Part shown: positions 1 through 12,133 of the stretch, in pieces
Layout: each line of letters starts with the position of its first letter
Numbering within the stretch: the first letter of the stretch is position 1
Source: Helianthus annuus
Lineage: Eukaryota; Streptophyta; Magnoliopsida; Asterales; Asteraceae
NCBI RefSeq assembly: GCF_002127325.2
Contig: NC_035435.2
Coordinates: forward strand, 120,275,127-120,339,126
Reading direction: 5' to 3'
DNA: 64,000 nucleotides
Notes under the pieces: model-generated
Databases searched by the model: none
What the model was told of the DNA's origin: nothing
Seen by the model: only the letters and a program-made list of their open reading frames with translations
Position numbers and translations under genes: made by a program

Positions 1-667
1 GTAGCTACCGAGTGGTTTCTTTGCCTGTTTTCTAAAAGCTTACCTTCAGAGGTTAACGTTTGCTAATAATCGTTTTTGTCTCGTACCCACAACTTATGCT
101 TTATCCATCTTTTATTAATCGTATGTACTTGTGCAGACAACTATGAGAGTGTGGGATGTTCTCTTTTACGAAGGGGCAAGTGTCTTGTTTTATGTAGCTT
201 TGGCTGTTTTCAAGGTAATGATCATACGCTTGTCTTTGTATATTTAAATTAAGCCTGGTAAAACAAGTGGGTCGGGTAGCTAACAGGTCTAAACGGGTTC
301 GGGTCAAATGGGTCATTTTAAAAGGTTATGTTGATGTTACAGATAAAGGAAGAAGAGTTGTTGATGACACATCATGTTGGGGATGCGATCAAGATAATAC
401 AGAATACCACCCATCATCAATTCGATCCTGATGACTTGTTGACAGTAAGTCAACGCCCTATACATAAAGTTATGTATGTATATACCTTCATTTCATTCTA
501 CTTGATTTGACCTTCATTTGTGATGACTGCAGGTTGCCTTTGAAAAAATTAGCTTTATGACAACCAATTTATCGAAGCAAAGGAAGAAGCAAGAAACGGT
601 GGTAATGGCGGAACTTGATCAGAGATTAAGGCGACTAAACACAAGTAAATTAAGCGTCACTAGTTAA
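1..667 (+). CDS. TBC-domain Rab GTPase-activating protein, C-terminal exons (5' partial)
   Basis: Four exons are visible (1-51, 137-214, 343-444, 533-667), each bounded by GT/AG and in one continuous frame, ending at a TAA at 665-667. They give 121 residues. The first exon reads VATEWFLCLFSKSLPSE and the next TTMRVWDVLFYEG, which is the C-terminal part of a TBC domain (the W-x-CLF and RVWD-xx-F-EG blocks). After it come helices and a basic tail containing KQRKKQ. TBC proteins stimulate GTP hydrolysis by Rab GTPases in membrane traffic. The catalytic arginine and glutamine fingers lie in upstream exons outside the window, so activity cannot be judged. The gene converges on the EDM2-like gene; the two stop codons are only 273 bp apart. 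The family call is firm, the exact member is not. Confidence 0.85.
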
Positions 668-940
668 TGTATGGTGATGTAAGGTTAGTACATGTGAAAA
701 CGTTGTCTTACGCTTTGCCGAGGGCTATCAAGCGCCCCGTGAGTCGTTTTTTGTGTTCCTAGGAGAGAATTGGGTGCTTCATTGAAGAAGAAAAAAAGTG
801 TGTTCCAGAGGTTGATAGTGTGAAATGCTACTAAATTTCCAGTTTTTTAAATATTAGAAATCAGATATGAATATGTTTTCAGTCCTCTGATATAGTTCTA
901 ATTCATTCATACAAAATAAGCAGTTAAACCATGATAATTT
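668..940. other. Shared 3'UTR interval between convergent genes
   Basis: This stretch separates the stop codon of the TBC gene (+) from that of the EDM2-like gene (-). It is AT-rich and must hold both polyadenylation regions, so the two transcripts may overlap at their 3' ends. No other feature was seen. Confidence 0.5.
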
Positions 941-2800
941 CTAATTGTACCTATACCCATGAGGGGTGGTACCTGGTGGCCAAACGTCCTCTTGACTCGT
1001 AAATTCTGGTTGACCATAGTTGCTACTGCTACCAGGGTAACCATAGCTAGCATGCTGACTTGTATAATCTGGTTGACCATAGTGGCTAGAACTACCAGGG
1101 TAACCATAGTTAGCATAATGACCAGACTGAGGATACGGGTACCCAAACCCAACACCCGGCCCGTATGGATCACTTGTATTTGCATATTGTAGTGGGTCAT
1201 AACTTGGATGCGGTCCAGGCTGGATGCACAGCGGGTTGAGTCTTACTGGTTCGGACCTGGAGTTGTTCGAGGAGGAATTTACTGGACTCGACAGATCCAT
1301 GCTAGCCATGTCACTAAAAGTATGTGACGTCGTCATATACATGTTTTCACAGTTACGTTGAGTAGCATCAGGTTCTTTCAGGACCTCATCCAACATGGGT
1401 AGATCATTGAAACAGTCGAGGTTTTCTTCTATTAACTCATTGGAGACTACTCTTTCAGCTTCTTGATGTGGCACGGTTTGCCTTTGTTCAATGTGACCGT
1501 GTTTTTGGGCTACTTCTATGTGCTTTTCGGTCCAGTCGGCCCGACTCCAGAGTGAGAGCGGTGGCGGTTTGATATTCCAATCATCCAATGGCTGGTCTTG
1601 TTTGTCCACCGATCCAGGTAAGTAAAATGACTGAAAGGAGTCAAGGACCAAGAGGAAGTATATGAGCAAGACCATAAAACGTAATTAGTTAACTTCTTAG
1701 ACATCAAAGTTACTAGAGTAGAAATAAAACCTTGCCAGACAACATGTCATGTTCCTCCCAGATTAAATCATATGGGGACCTTTTATAGTCAAGCCTGTAA
1801 TAGCAACACAGAAAAGAGTGTATATAAATTAAATTGAAATTATATAACGTAAATACAAGCACACGAACAATTTATGTTATTATACCTTTTAGTTTCTTGA
1901 GGAACGATTAGAATAATGAGCTTTGGTTTGAACTTGAGAGCGTGATCTATAAATTTGTTCGCTAGAGATGCTTTGACTCCAAACGGAGGATTTAGTCCCA
2001 TTACCTTTCAAGAAAGTAACTATTAGAATATAATTCGGACCTATTAAGAGCATAAACGCTAAGTTTCAAGGATCTTACCAGACGAGAACCATCAGGTAGT
2101 GCATCTACAGGAACGCTAAACCAATCTCTTTTTTCAAAGTTAAATGTGTTCTGAGCAGAAAGACAGAATCATATTTTATTATCTTGTAACGTTGTTATAG
2201 ATTTTGTTAAAACTAATGGACAAGTTACTCTACCTTTGGGGTGATGAGGTCGTAGTTCTTGTATTTGCATTTCTTTCCCGTGCTGTCAAGCTTCTCTTTC
2301 ATGAAGCAACTGAAATCATTCGACCCACAACAAAAATCCACTATCTGATAACAGAGGATGGGAGGTTTAGTTAATATGTAATATTTCAAATCGGTTATTA
2401 GGTGGGTTTTAGATTGTGTTTCAGTAACGGGCATCCCAGTGAGCAATAAGTTTTAACTACCAAAGACCATAAACGAGTATACTCGTGAACCCAATGGATG
2501 TTGTGTAACGGGTACTTGACGCGTATGCGACATGGTTTTATAATTGGGTATGGGACTGAGATTACCTAAACCCATCCCATACCCAGCCCATAGTCATGCC
2601 TACTTGTGCACCAACCACCTTAAAAAAGAAACAACAAAAGATTCTTACCGTATCACCGTCTTCCACATACCAATGGAGTCTATCAACTATCTGCACAATT
2701 AAAGTTGGTTATTGTCACCATAGAGCATGGATAATTTTCATAATCAAGTTGCTTAAAGGGGAGTAAGTGGGGTCCAGAAAATATCAAAGTAGATTATATG

Positions 2801-2836
<36 letters not shown>

Positions 2837-5800
2837 CGGTCTAAAATGGATTATTGTGCTTTTGGCATGGGATGTTTACTTTACAAGGATTAATGGATTT
2901 AGATGGTGTCGATTCCTGCCTGATTATTCTATTGATTAGCTGGCTTAAGTACAGTGAAGTGAGATTAACAACTTAACTAACTTTCAAATGGTTAGTTAAG
3001 GTTGTTTAACCCATCATTTACAATGGCAGTCCTTTTACTATTAATTATGACTATTAAGTACTCATAATTGTATGACACTGTAACAATCCAACTTTCATCA
3101 ATATTAATTTTGAGTAAAATCTCATTTTTGTCCCCTGAGGCTTGCTACTTTTGCGACTTTCCTCCATATGTGAAAAAACAATCACTTGGACGAAAGTCGC
3201 AAAAGTAGCCAAACCTCAGGGGACAAAAATGGCATTTTACTCATTAATTTTTGAATAATGTGTTTAAGGTAGCTTAACATGAGGAACACAAAGATCATAC
3301 CTCTTTAAGCTTATCTACTTTTGTAAAATGTCGCCCAAAGGAAGTATAACGTGTTCCGACGAGAAAAGGGGCGAGAAAGACACTTAGCTTTTTCTGCACA
3401 TCAACAAATAAACAGATCAAAATAAACCTTCTTCATGAATCATAAGAATCTTAAAATGGGCAGGGTATGTGAAACTTAAACCCTAAACTGTTTTGCACCT
3501 TAGAGAGACATTTCAAACAAAGATGTCACATGATGTGTTACAGACTTACAGTAGATGTAAATACTAACATAAAGGACATCTATCGCCATACCTTCCATCT
3601 GACGAGCTGATGAAGAACGTTTGGTTCACAAACAGCTTTTGCATCTTCGACACTGCCACCATCGTCCAGTTTCTTTAAGGCTGCTTTTACAGCCTGCGAA
3701 GGTAAAAATATACACACCTTGTGAGTTTAAACATATTTATAAGCTTTAGTGTTCTTATTGATTTGTCTGGTCGGTTTACTACCTTAACAGAAGCCTCCAC
3801 CTTTCCCATGGTAATGGTCTTATCCAATCCATGCTGCGGGACGTATATTTTATGAGTGCATTTCATTTTCTTCTCTTTAATGAATTCTTCGGGATCAAAT
3901 GAAGCTGTAGCATCTTCCATTAGTTTCAAAATCCTACACACCGAAATGTTACCACGACACGTGAATGGTAACAAAATAAACAAAAAAAAAATTACAACAC
4001 AAGAATTAACAAAAAATTAAAAAGTACTTTGTTTTCATTTCAGCGTCTAATTTAGGAGGCGAATCCACATCCACTTCCATCTTTTTCACTGATTTAGAAG
4101 GTAACCGTTGTTCTCGGTGCATATCTTTGTTTGGTAACTTAATTCGTAAAATATTAGATGGTCGCTCCGAATTCGTACGAATGGGTTTGTTGTTCTCAAA
4201 GGAAGTTGTCGTTTTGTACGTAGTGGAAGATTTGCGTTTCTCCAATGTGGTGTCACCGTAAGTAACTGTCTTAAATTGCCTTTCGACAACTTTTGGCTTC
4301 CTTTCGGTTTCAACTACTCTAAAACTTCCTAAAGCATTGCTCCTTCTTTCCGACATCATCTCGGTTATTCTCCCTTCTTGATTCCTTTTCCGTACAAGTG
4401 AAGGGAAGAGAATGTGATCCCGTTTTGGTGTCCCGATACTTGGAATGATCGGGTGCTTCCTGGAAATGCATTAGTTAATACTTTGTATCATATGTGCATA
4501 TTATTTAGATCATGCAGTATGAAGTATAAGACTTACCTGCAATACATCAAGATGCGTTTTGGCAAGAGATCATCCCATGCTCTTTGCTGGATAGTTCCAT
4601 CCGCACTACCCTCGAAAGAAATTGTCCTGTAAAATATTATTAACCAGTTAATAAAAGATTCTTTGTTGAAGATACAAAGCTTAAAGGCAAAATCGTAATT
4701 ACTTAGGTAAGCATTTCCGATGATATGCCTTTGGGCATCGCCTACAGACTGCAAATTGCAATTCATGGTCGTCTTTATTTTCACCTCCTTGACACCTATG
4801 GCACTTATGGATGGGACACGTGAACGATTTTCCTTCAGCTATTTGACTTTTAAGTTGACTAGCCAAGGCTCCATCGGCTTCAGATGGGTAGAGCAAATTT
4901 GCAACACATTCAGGATGATAAAAATGCCCGCAAGTTGCAGAAACACAAGGGAAGACCTAAAACCATATTTCAATAATAAGTCAATTATATTTGACAAACA
5001 AACAACATACGTGTAATATTTTATTAGTTTTTAGGTTGGCTATAAATATAACAGCACCTCAGCAGAAGAAGACTTATCAGAGGAACCCAACGATCCGCAA
5101 ACAAAGCACTGATGTTTCTGGTGTTTACAGTTATCACAAAGATAAGTAGGGACTGCCTGCATACAGAATAATTCACAGATGATTATGCTTAAGCCAAGTG
5201 AACATGATAAAAATGAAAAATACAAATATATTACATATGGCTAGATAGGTTCATACCTCGTACTGAGCTGCATTTTCAAAGCCAAGGGACTCGCAACATG
5301 TGTCAAGTCCTGCATCTACGGTTGGATGGAAAGATCGCATGCATTTTCCTTCACAACTGCCATACGTGAAGAAGTTGTGTAAAGTAACTAATTAAGTGGT
5401 GTCTTACTTAACTAATTAAGTCACCATACAAAGGAATTAGAAACATACAGGAGAACATCACCGCCATTGTCGCAGAATGCACAAACAGAATCAAACAGTT
5501 CATCCGAGTCATCATCAATCTCATCATCCACGTCCACATCATCGTCCTCTTCCTCTTCCCCGTCAGGAACTATGAACTTAGACTTTTTTAATGTTTGATT
5601 ATCCTTCAATGCAAAATGAAAGGAAAGATTTCTTCAATAGATACAATAACATGATAAAAATAAGCAAAATTATTGCTATTGACCTCACAAAGAGCTTCTC
5701 TTGTCACAGGATTCTCAACCTCCATTAGAAATGCTTTAAGATACTGTCAACAAATCAAGTAATAAATGCTTGACTATTAGTCATATTCTTCTATATATAC

Positions 5801-6732
5801 TTCTAAACACAAGTTACCAAAACTATGTAACACAACAAGTCAATAACTAAGCAATAAATGGCTAAATGCAATGCCTCCTTCCAATTGACAATTAACATCT
5901 TTCTTATACTAACATGTTACAAATTTCGGAAACGAAACCTAATTTGCGAAGAACATACCTCTGATTTCGCCAAATCCTTGTCTCTAGCCACAGCAATCCG
6001 AATCAACGGCAAGTGAGTTGCTAGACACTTCTCCAGAGGCTCACGAAACTCACCCGAACTGCACGATCAACAAAAATAACTCAAAACAAGTTCAAAAACT
6101 AGAGATCAAAAACCGGATAAATCAAATCAACTCACTACAACTTAAACACTAATTAATACCTCAAACTTTTCATCAAATCACTAAATCAAATCAACTTACT
6201 ACAACTTAACACTAATTAATATCTCAAAATTTTCATCAATATAACTACGATCAAACAAAATCAACTCAAAACAAGTTCAAAAACAACAAATCAACTTACT
6301 ACAACTTAACATTAACAAATACCTCCAACTTTTCATCAAATGACTCAAAATCTCTTTCTGAACAGCCTGAGGGTTCCTCCTAACAAAATGAAGACAATCG
6401 GCAACAATCAACACACTCTTAACGTGACACTCGTAACTTTTCCTCGGTTTATGGAGGTTTATCCACGTTTTCCCCTTGGATAACACGCAAACGTGAGGCT
6501 GTGCGTAAGATAGCTCCAGTTTCCACCCGATTACTTCCTTGTAGACTGATTGCAGACCTCCGTCTATGTTTCCGTGCAAAAACGCAACCTGTAAGTCGCC
6601 GTTTTCGACGTCATGATCGCTCCAGTGAAGCGGTAAGAGTGAGAATGAGATGAGTGTGTTATGTGAGTTGACGAAGTGGTAGTTTGTTACGAAATCGGGA
6701 ACGATTTCCCCTTCTTCGTCTGAAGACGCCAT
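941..6732 (-). CDS. EDM2: EDM2-like PHD-finger / methyltransferase-like chromatin regulator, complete
   Basis: Eighteen exons join in frame to 1047 residues: 6323-6732, 5959-6058, 5684-5743, 5449-5603, 5257-5356, 5058-5156, 4703-4956, 4537-4626, 4028-4459, 3783-3933, 3592-3693, 3301-3393, 2649-2690, 2234-2344, 2079-2150, 1886-2004, 1731-1794, 941-1630. The start is MASSDEEGEIVPDFV. An acidic stretch (about 205-228) precedes a run of Cys/His-rich PHD-type fingers (about 231-400; CAFCDNGGD, CDNCKHQKHQCFVC, CHRCQ, CRRCPKAYHRKC). A methyltransferase-like fold follows, with VDFCCGSNDF near 698 and an NPPF motif at 762-765. The tail is rich in Tyr, Gly, Pro and Ser with a duplicated YGYPGSSS-x-YGQP block. 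In Arabidopsis, EDM2 is a nuclear protein that controls RPP7 transcript polyadenylation and heterochromatin inside genes. The predicted protein is shorter than the Arabidopsis one. All splice sites used are GT/AG and no break was seen, so it is probably functional. Confidence 0.95.
2801..2832. repeat. Poly-A tract in an EDM2 intron
   Basis: A run of about 31 A lies in the 610-bp intron between exons 12 and 13 of the EDM2-like gene. It would be a poly-T tract on the transcribed strand. No retroelement body is attached to it. Confidence 0.9.
3112..3242. mobile_element. MULE-type MITE, 131 bp fold-back, in EDM2 intron
   Basis: The two halves are near-perfect inverted copies. The left end reads GAGTAAAATCTCATTTTTG and the right end CAAAAATGGCATTTTACTC. 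A perfect 9-bp direct repeat ATTAATTTT flanks it (3103-3111 and 3243-3251). The 9-bp duplication is the Mutator signature. Its termini match those of the elements at 12262, 39994 and 47228. It lies in the same intron as the poly-A tract. Confidence 0.9.
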
Positions 6733-7539
6733 GAAGATATGAAAACCCTAGAAATGGTGTAATGGAAGTTGAAAGAGTGGAAGGAATGGAGGTGGTGGGA
6801 AGAGGATGCAGTAACACAGGGGGAACGTGTTTACGTGGTACAACAGATTTTTCTGTTTTTGTTTTTTCTGTGTGAAAGAAACTGTGTTTGAAAATAATAT
6901 AATATTATTATAATAGTAATGAACAGCTATTTACCTTCTTGCATTATCTCTTTATATGGTTATTTTGGTGTAAAGTAATTTGGGGTATTTACTTTTACTT
7001 TTTTCCTCTATAGGTAAGGACTTCAGAACGAAGGCTGCAATCTAGAGTGGTGTGGATTAGGGTGTTTAGTAAAGATTAGAAATTTCTCGTATTATTTAAA
7101 TTTAAACTGAAACAAGTCGGTTGATTTAAGATCTTTTGATTTTCGATTAGTTAGTTTAACAATTTGATCCAGTTTAAAATTTGACGTTGGTCGTGCAAAC
7201 CATACGGGTCATTTAGTTTTTACTATTTGTATTTATTTCCATCTGCGTTAATGTAAAAACCATATATATCTCCTCAAGTGGAAGTTGGGTAGAAAGTCTA
7301 AGTTTCCTAGAAAGTCTATAAAGCAGTAGGGAGGTGACATGTGAGTTTTAGTTTTTTTATTCAAAAGGGCATGATGGTAATTTGATTATTAATTTAATTT
7401 TGGAATATTATATATCCTAAACTAACTATCCAAATATTTACTGAAATGTATATCTCTTTGACAATTTCAAATCATTACGATTTCAAAAGGGCAGTTACTT
7501 TAAATTACGAAGTTCAAATCATTAACAATTTCTTCACGT
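6733..7539. other. EDM2 5' flank and AT-rich intergenic DNA
   Basis: The first roughly 100 bases hold the 5'UTR and promoter of the EDM2-like gene. A short unit around 7116-7265 recurs at about 8797-8945. No ORF or RNA gene was seen. Confidence 0.5.
7116..7265. repeat. Direct repeat, copy 1 (about 150 bp)
   Basis: The stretch containing CATTTAGTTTTTACTATTTG and TTTATTTCCATC is repeated with moderate divergence at 8797-8945. The two copies bracket the minisatellite. They could be ends of an old element or a segmental duplication; no target-site duplication was seen. Confidence 0.65.
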
Positions 7540-8260
7540 TGTGTTTTATCAGTTACTGGGTTCATCACAATGTATTTTATTAGTTACTGGTTGATATGAT
7601 TTTTGACATTCTTGATGTTGTGTTTTATCAGTTACTGGTTCACGTTGCGTATTATCAGTTACTAGTTTCATCACAATGTGTTTTATCAGTTACTGGTTTC
7701 AGTTACTGTTTCATCGCAATGTGTTCTATCATTTACTGGTTGATGTGATTTTGACATTCTTGATGTTGTGTTTTATCAGTTACTGGTTTCATCACGATGT
7801 GTTTTAGCAGGAACTGGTTTCAGTTACTGTTTCATCACAATGTGTTTTATCAGTTACTGGTTGATATGATTTTTGACATTCTTGATGTTATGTTTTATCA
7901 ATTACCGGTTTCATCACAGTGTGTTATACTAGTTATGATTTATGAATGACATGTTCTTTTGTATTTTATCTACTGTTTCATCACAATGTGTTTTATCAGT
8001 TATTGGTTGATGTGATTTTGGCATTCTTGATGTCGTGTTTTATTAGTTACTGGTTTCATCATAATGTGTTTTATCAGTTACTGGTTCCAGTTACTATTTC
8101 ATCACAATGTGTTTTATCAGTTACTGGTTAATATGATTTTGGCATTCTTAATGTTGTGTTTTATCAGTTACTGGTTCACGTTGTGTTTTATCAGTTGGCA
8201 TTCTTGATGTTGTGTTTTAGCAGTCAGTCACTAGTTCGTCACATTGTGTTTTATCGCTAA
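7540..8260. repeat. Degenerate minisatellite (TTTTATCAGTTACTGG-type units)
   Basis: About twenty imperfect units share the core TTTTATCAGTTACTGGTT. They alternate with blocks reading TTCATCACAATGTG or TTGATGTGATTTTGACATTC. The repeats form a higher-order pattern of roughly 150-200 bp. There is no coding potential beyond short open frames created by the repeat. Confidence 0.85.
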
Positions 8261-9569
8261 AATACACTACTATGAACACATCTAGATCTGATTTATCGTT
8301 GTTTTTGTATGATTTGGTGCTTCCAAATGTGAGGGATTGGAGAGAGAAAAAAAATTACGACATTTTTGGAGGTGGTTTTATGATTGGTAGTTATTTCCTT
8401 ATTTAAAACAACTTAAATGACATGTTTACCTTCAATCAATTAAATTAGCCTATTTTAAAGACATGTATATTACCAAAATGCCACCAAAATGATCTCAGCC
8501 ATTAAACACACTAATCTGATGGCCCATATCGCTTCCTACAATTTATAGGAAAAACACACTTTTCGCAGGATCGCCACTCATATCTCCTATACTAAAACAA
8601 AATAACTTTGCTACCTCACTTGATGATGTGAGATTGCTACTTATTCAGAGAAATGTGAATTGAGCGGCAAATCATTTCCCTCATTCCACAGCCACTTTGT
8701 TAAACCACCAATTATGTTCTTCAATATGGAAACCCAATCAATTCTCAATCAGTTGAAATCTTCTCCAAAATTATGAATACATTTCCGCTATTATCGGTTG
8801 ATTTGAGATTTTTTGAATTACGGTTAGTTTGTTTAACGGTTTGATTCAGTTTAAAATTTGAAATTGGTCATGCAAACCATAGTAGCCATTTAGTTTTTAC
8901 TATTTGTATTTATTTCCATCAGCGGAAATGTAAAAACTATATATTACTTTATTTGAATAAAAAATGTAACATCCTAGAGCTTCCGTGTATTAATCGTGTG
9001 CATGGATCGCTACAATGCGTTTGCAAGTGCCAGTGATACGAGTGTGTTAGCATTGGGTGTGCCTGTAACACCATATGTATGTAGTTTTGTTAATTCCATA
9101 CACGTCGTGTTTTCAGAAGCGATTTTGTATTGGACTAATATTCTAATTTGCAAAAGTATTTGTAAGAGTCGAAGCCTTTGAGAAAGATATGATCATTTCG
9201 GAGCTCCGGGTAGTGTAAGTCTAGCATGAGCTCCAGTTTGGTGTATGTCGGTCAGAGATTAAGCCCCGGAGAGAGATATGAATGCTCTGGTAGAAGTGCA
9301 AGTCGGGAACCCAACTTCAAATGGACAATGTACAACAAGAACTTTTAAAGTGGGTGATGACATATTTTATTTTATTCGATGATATATAGTTATCTTTTAT
9401 CAATATCTATATTCTTTTGTTAAATACTTTTATAGTTAGACATCTCTAAACAATATAAAGAAATGTCTCATAACTGTGTATTCCTTAAAACACTATTAGA
9501 AAGCTAAATTGATAAATATTGAATTGAATTGATTAAAGTAATAAATTAACATGTAAATATTGTGATACA
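8261..9569. other. Intergenic DNA, no gene seen
   Basis: This is AT-rich sequence. The part 8960-9360 is less AT-rich and has the look of an old LTR or other transposon fragment, but no terminus, primer-binding site or protein remnant was recognised. Confidence 0.4.
8797..8945. repeat. Direct repeat, copy 2 (about 150 bp)
   Basis: Partner of the copy at 7116-7265, same orientation, moderately diverged. Confidence 0.65.
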
Positions 9570-9984
9570 TGGTAGGGATAGTGTACATTACTCCAGAAGT
9601 GTGAGAAGTGTATTATAACACTATATATAACATTATATAATATCATATAAACACCGTATAACACTATGTAATACCATATAACACTATGTAACATTATATA
9701 GTATTATAACACTATATATAACACTATATAATACCATATAAACACCATATAACACTATGTAACACCATATAACACTATGTAATACTATATAACAAATATA
9801 ACAGTATACATCTATTATAGACATGCTATCAGACAAAATATAGTGTTATATTTATTATATAATTTTATATAGTGTTACATAGTGTTATATGGTGTTACAC
9901 AGTGTTATACGGTGTTTATATGGTATTATATAGTGTTATAATACACTTCTCATACTTCTGGATTAATGTACAGGATCCTCTACC
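9570..9984. mobile_element. Fold-back MITE built of ATAACACTAT repeats (family A)
   Basis: The ends are inverted copies: TGGTAGGGATAGTGTACATT on the left, AATGTACAGGATCCTCTACC on the right. The arms consist of many TATAACAC(T/C)ATATAA units and their complements, so nearly the whole 415 bp can fold back. A perfect 10-bp direct repeat TTGTGATACA flanks it (9560-9569 and 9985-9994). The 9-10 bp duplication suggests a Mutator-type transposase. Two larger relatives lie at 29851 and 31270. Confidence 0.88.
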
Positions 9985-9994
9985 TTGTGATACA

Positions 9995-10605
9995 ATATTA
10001 AAGTTAGATATTTTCTTAAAGTTAAATCAATGAATTGAGGAATCAACATGTATTGTATAAGGGAAGGCCGGGTGAAGAACTTTTTCTCCGTAATGAATGT
10101 TTTCCACGAGTGATACAATCCAACAAACCACCGCCACCATGCCATCTTAACGCATGAAAAACAATTTCGGTGAAAAAATTCACACGTGATAAATGGAAGG
10201 ATGTGAGGGGGTGTGAGGGTTTATTGCTGGGTGTTGTGAGTGATGACTATTGCCACTAAAAAAGGTTGTGAGTGATGCGGAATAATGGTTGATGACATGG
10301 CGGAACTTGATTGGATGTTGTGAGTGATGAAATTTTTGCAAGTGATAATCACCCCTCCCCGCTAAAAAAGTAAAAGTTAATGTACTAAAAAATACGTTAT
10401 CTTTTACTTTTTTTCACTAAAATAGACATTTCACCGGTCAAATACACCAAAAGGTGCAACTAAAAGTAAAACTATAAACACAAACAAAATTGTTTTATTT
10501 GTATTTTGTTTTTACTTTTAATTTTGTTTATCTTTACATTTACATCCGTTTAGCTTTTCTATTTTAATTATTAATTAATATGTTTCTACCAATTTAAAAG
10601 TTTAA
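9995..10605. other. Intergenic DNA, no gene seen
   Basis: AT-rich sequence with GTGAGTGATG-like short repeats around 10200-10340. No gene was recognised. Confidence 0.4.
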
Positions 10606-10899
10606 GAGCATCAATAATAGAGGTATTTTTTGGTGTTTTTAAGAAAAGAGGGTGTGATATGAAGGAGAGAGGGTGTGAGGTGGAGGAGAGATAGTGTAGT
10701 GGTGTATGTGAGAAAAAATGAGAAAAAATGAAGGGAAGAAAGGTATGTGAGTGTGATGTAGGAGAGAGGAGAGAGGAGAGGGAAGATAAATATTTGATGG
10801 GTATTTTGTTTGTGAGATGGCAAGAGAAAGAAATTTATAGACAAGTGTCATGTGACACCTTAAAAACATCTCCTAAATATTGCTTATTTTGGGATGCTC
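10606..10899. mobile_element. Tourist/Harbinger-type MITE, 294 bp
   Basis: The element starts GAGCATCAATAATAG and ends TTTTGGGATGCTC, giving short terminal inverted repeats GAGCATC/GATGCTC. It is flanked by the 3-bp duplication TAA (10603-10605 and 10900-10902), typical of PIF/Harbinger MITEs. The interior is strongly purine-rich on the + strand (GGAGAGAG tracts). It lies downstream of the 3' end of the FLA gene. Confidence 0.8.
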
Positions 10900-11259
10900 T
10901 AAGGTCCGTAACTGGTTGCGTGGGGGTGTCTTTGCCCACCTCTGTCCTTGTTCAATAGTAAAAAGTTCGACCAAGTTGTTTTTGCTTTTCTCGTTACTGT
11001 AACTATAATAAGTGTAACAATTTGACGGGCCAAACCATAAAACCAAATCCAGCACACACCCATGGTTTGATTGTCAGGATGGTCAACGGACCCCTATACT
11101 TATACCATTCCAAAAAGACAAATTTCCATGTAAAATATATATGAGACCACAACACTGACATTTCATAGTACATATAGAATATCAGTACCAACAAACAAAA
11201 CCATAAACTTGCAACAATACTTTAATTAAATTCTAAGATACATAACCAAAAACCTATTC

Positions 11260-12117
11260 TCACAAAACCACAACCAATCCACTACAAACCACCACCATCA
11301 CCACCTTCATCCACCCCGTAAACCTGTACGAAGACGACGGAGTCGACGACCTTGCCGCAGTATCCGAACCTACACCTTTCCCTTTACCTTTCCCACCATC
11401 AGCATCTGGACCATCTGCCACCGGAGCCACATCTGGCACCGCCACCGGTGCCGGAGCTGGCGCCGGTGGAGGTATATCCGTCCCGAAAATCGCTTCCGGA
11501 AGTAACACTTTATTCACTTGATAAATCGCCACCGGGTCCTTAGCATGCACACTACTACTTACCAACGTGTTAGTCCACCCGGACCCAATGTGGATCGTAC
11601 CCGAATCATCGGTAAAATTTAACGTGTAGGTCCCACCCGCTAACGTGTTAATCGGGCCTGAACCGCTAAGGTTTTTAAAATCTGACAATGAATAGTAATG
11701 TGGCAAGGCATGAAAAAGACACAACTGTTTTAGTTGGTCAGATGTAAGGTTTGAAAGTGATGGTTTTTTAAGGTTAGAAAAGGCTGTGTCTTTGGGTACA
11801 AAAAGTGTGATGCCTTCTTCAGTGTCATTGGCTTGTGTTTGTAGTGTTTCAATGAGTTTAGTGGACTCAAGGTAGTGTAAGAAGGTGGAGAATGGGCCCG
11901 CGACGCTTAGGAGGTCGGTTAGGTTCACGTATTCGGGTGTGGGTTCAGGTGCGGGTGCTGGTGCAGGTGGTAGGGGTAGTTTGGTGGCTCGGGATGAAAG
12001 GGCTAGTAGGGCTGAACCGTATCCGGAATCGGTTGTTGAACCGTATCCTGCTTGAGCATTTGCTAGTGTGCAACATAAAAACAAGAGTGTACAAGTTATA
12101 GAAACCTTGGTGTTCAT
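11260..12117 (-). CDS. FLA7: Fasciclin-like arabinogalactan protein, FLA7-like
   Basis: A single coding exon of 285 residues. Residues 1-23 form a signal peptide. A Pro-Ala arabinogalactan glycomodule follows (about 48-61, PAPAPAPEPTP). One FAS1 domain covers about 65-212, with the H1 block TLFVPKDTAF (104-113), the HALPHYY segment and the H2 block PVAIYQVNKVLLPEAIF (195-211). A second Pro/Ala-rich stretch (217-231) is followed by a hydrophobic tail (about 269-285) expected to direct GPI anchoring. Order and wording match the FLA7 group, notably NLTDLLSVAGPF and LFHALPHYYSLS. These cell-surface glycoproteins are linked to cell-wall architecture and adhesion. The start is the first ATG after a 16-nt leader that follows a strong 3' splice site. 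No defects were seen. Confidence 0.94.
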   Translation of the reverse strand: MNTKVSITCTLLFLCCTLANAQAGYGSTTDSGYGSALLALSSRATKLPLPPAPAPAPEPTPEYVNLTDLLSVAGPFSTFLHYLESTKLIETLQTQANDTEEGITLFVPKDTAFSNLKKPSLSNLTSDQLKQLCLFHALPHYYSLSDFKNLSGSGPINTLAGGTYTLNFTDDSGTIHIGSGWTNTLVSSSVHAKDPVAIYQVNKVLLPEAIFGTDIPPPAPAPAPVAVPDVAPVADGPDADGGKGKGKGVGSDTAARSSTPSSSYRFTGWMKVVMVVVCSGLVVVL

Positions 12118-12133
12118 CTTTGTGAATGGATTC

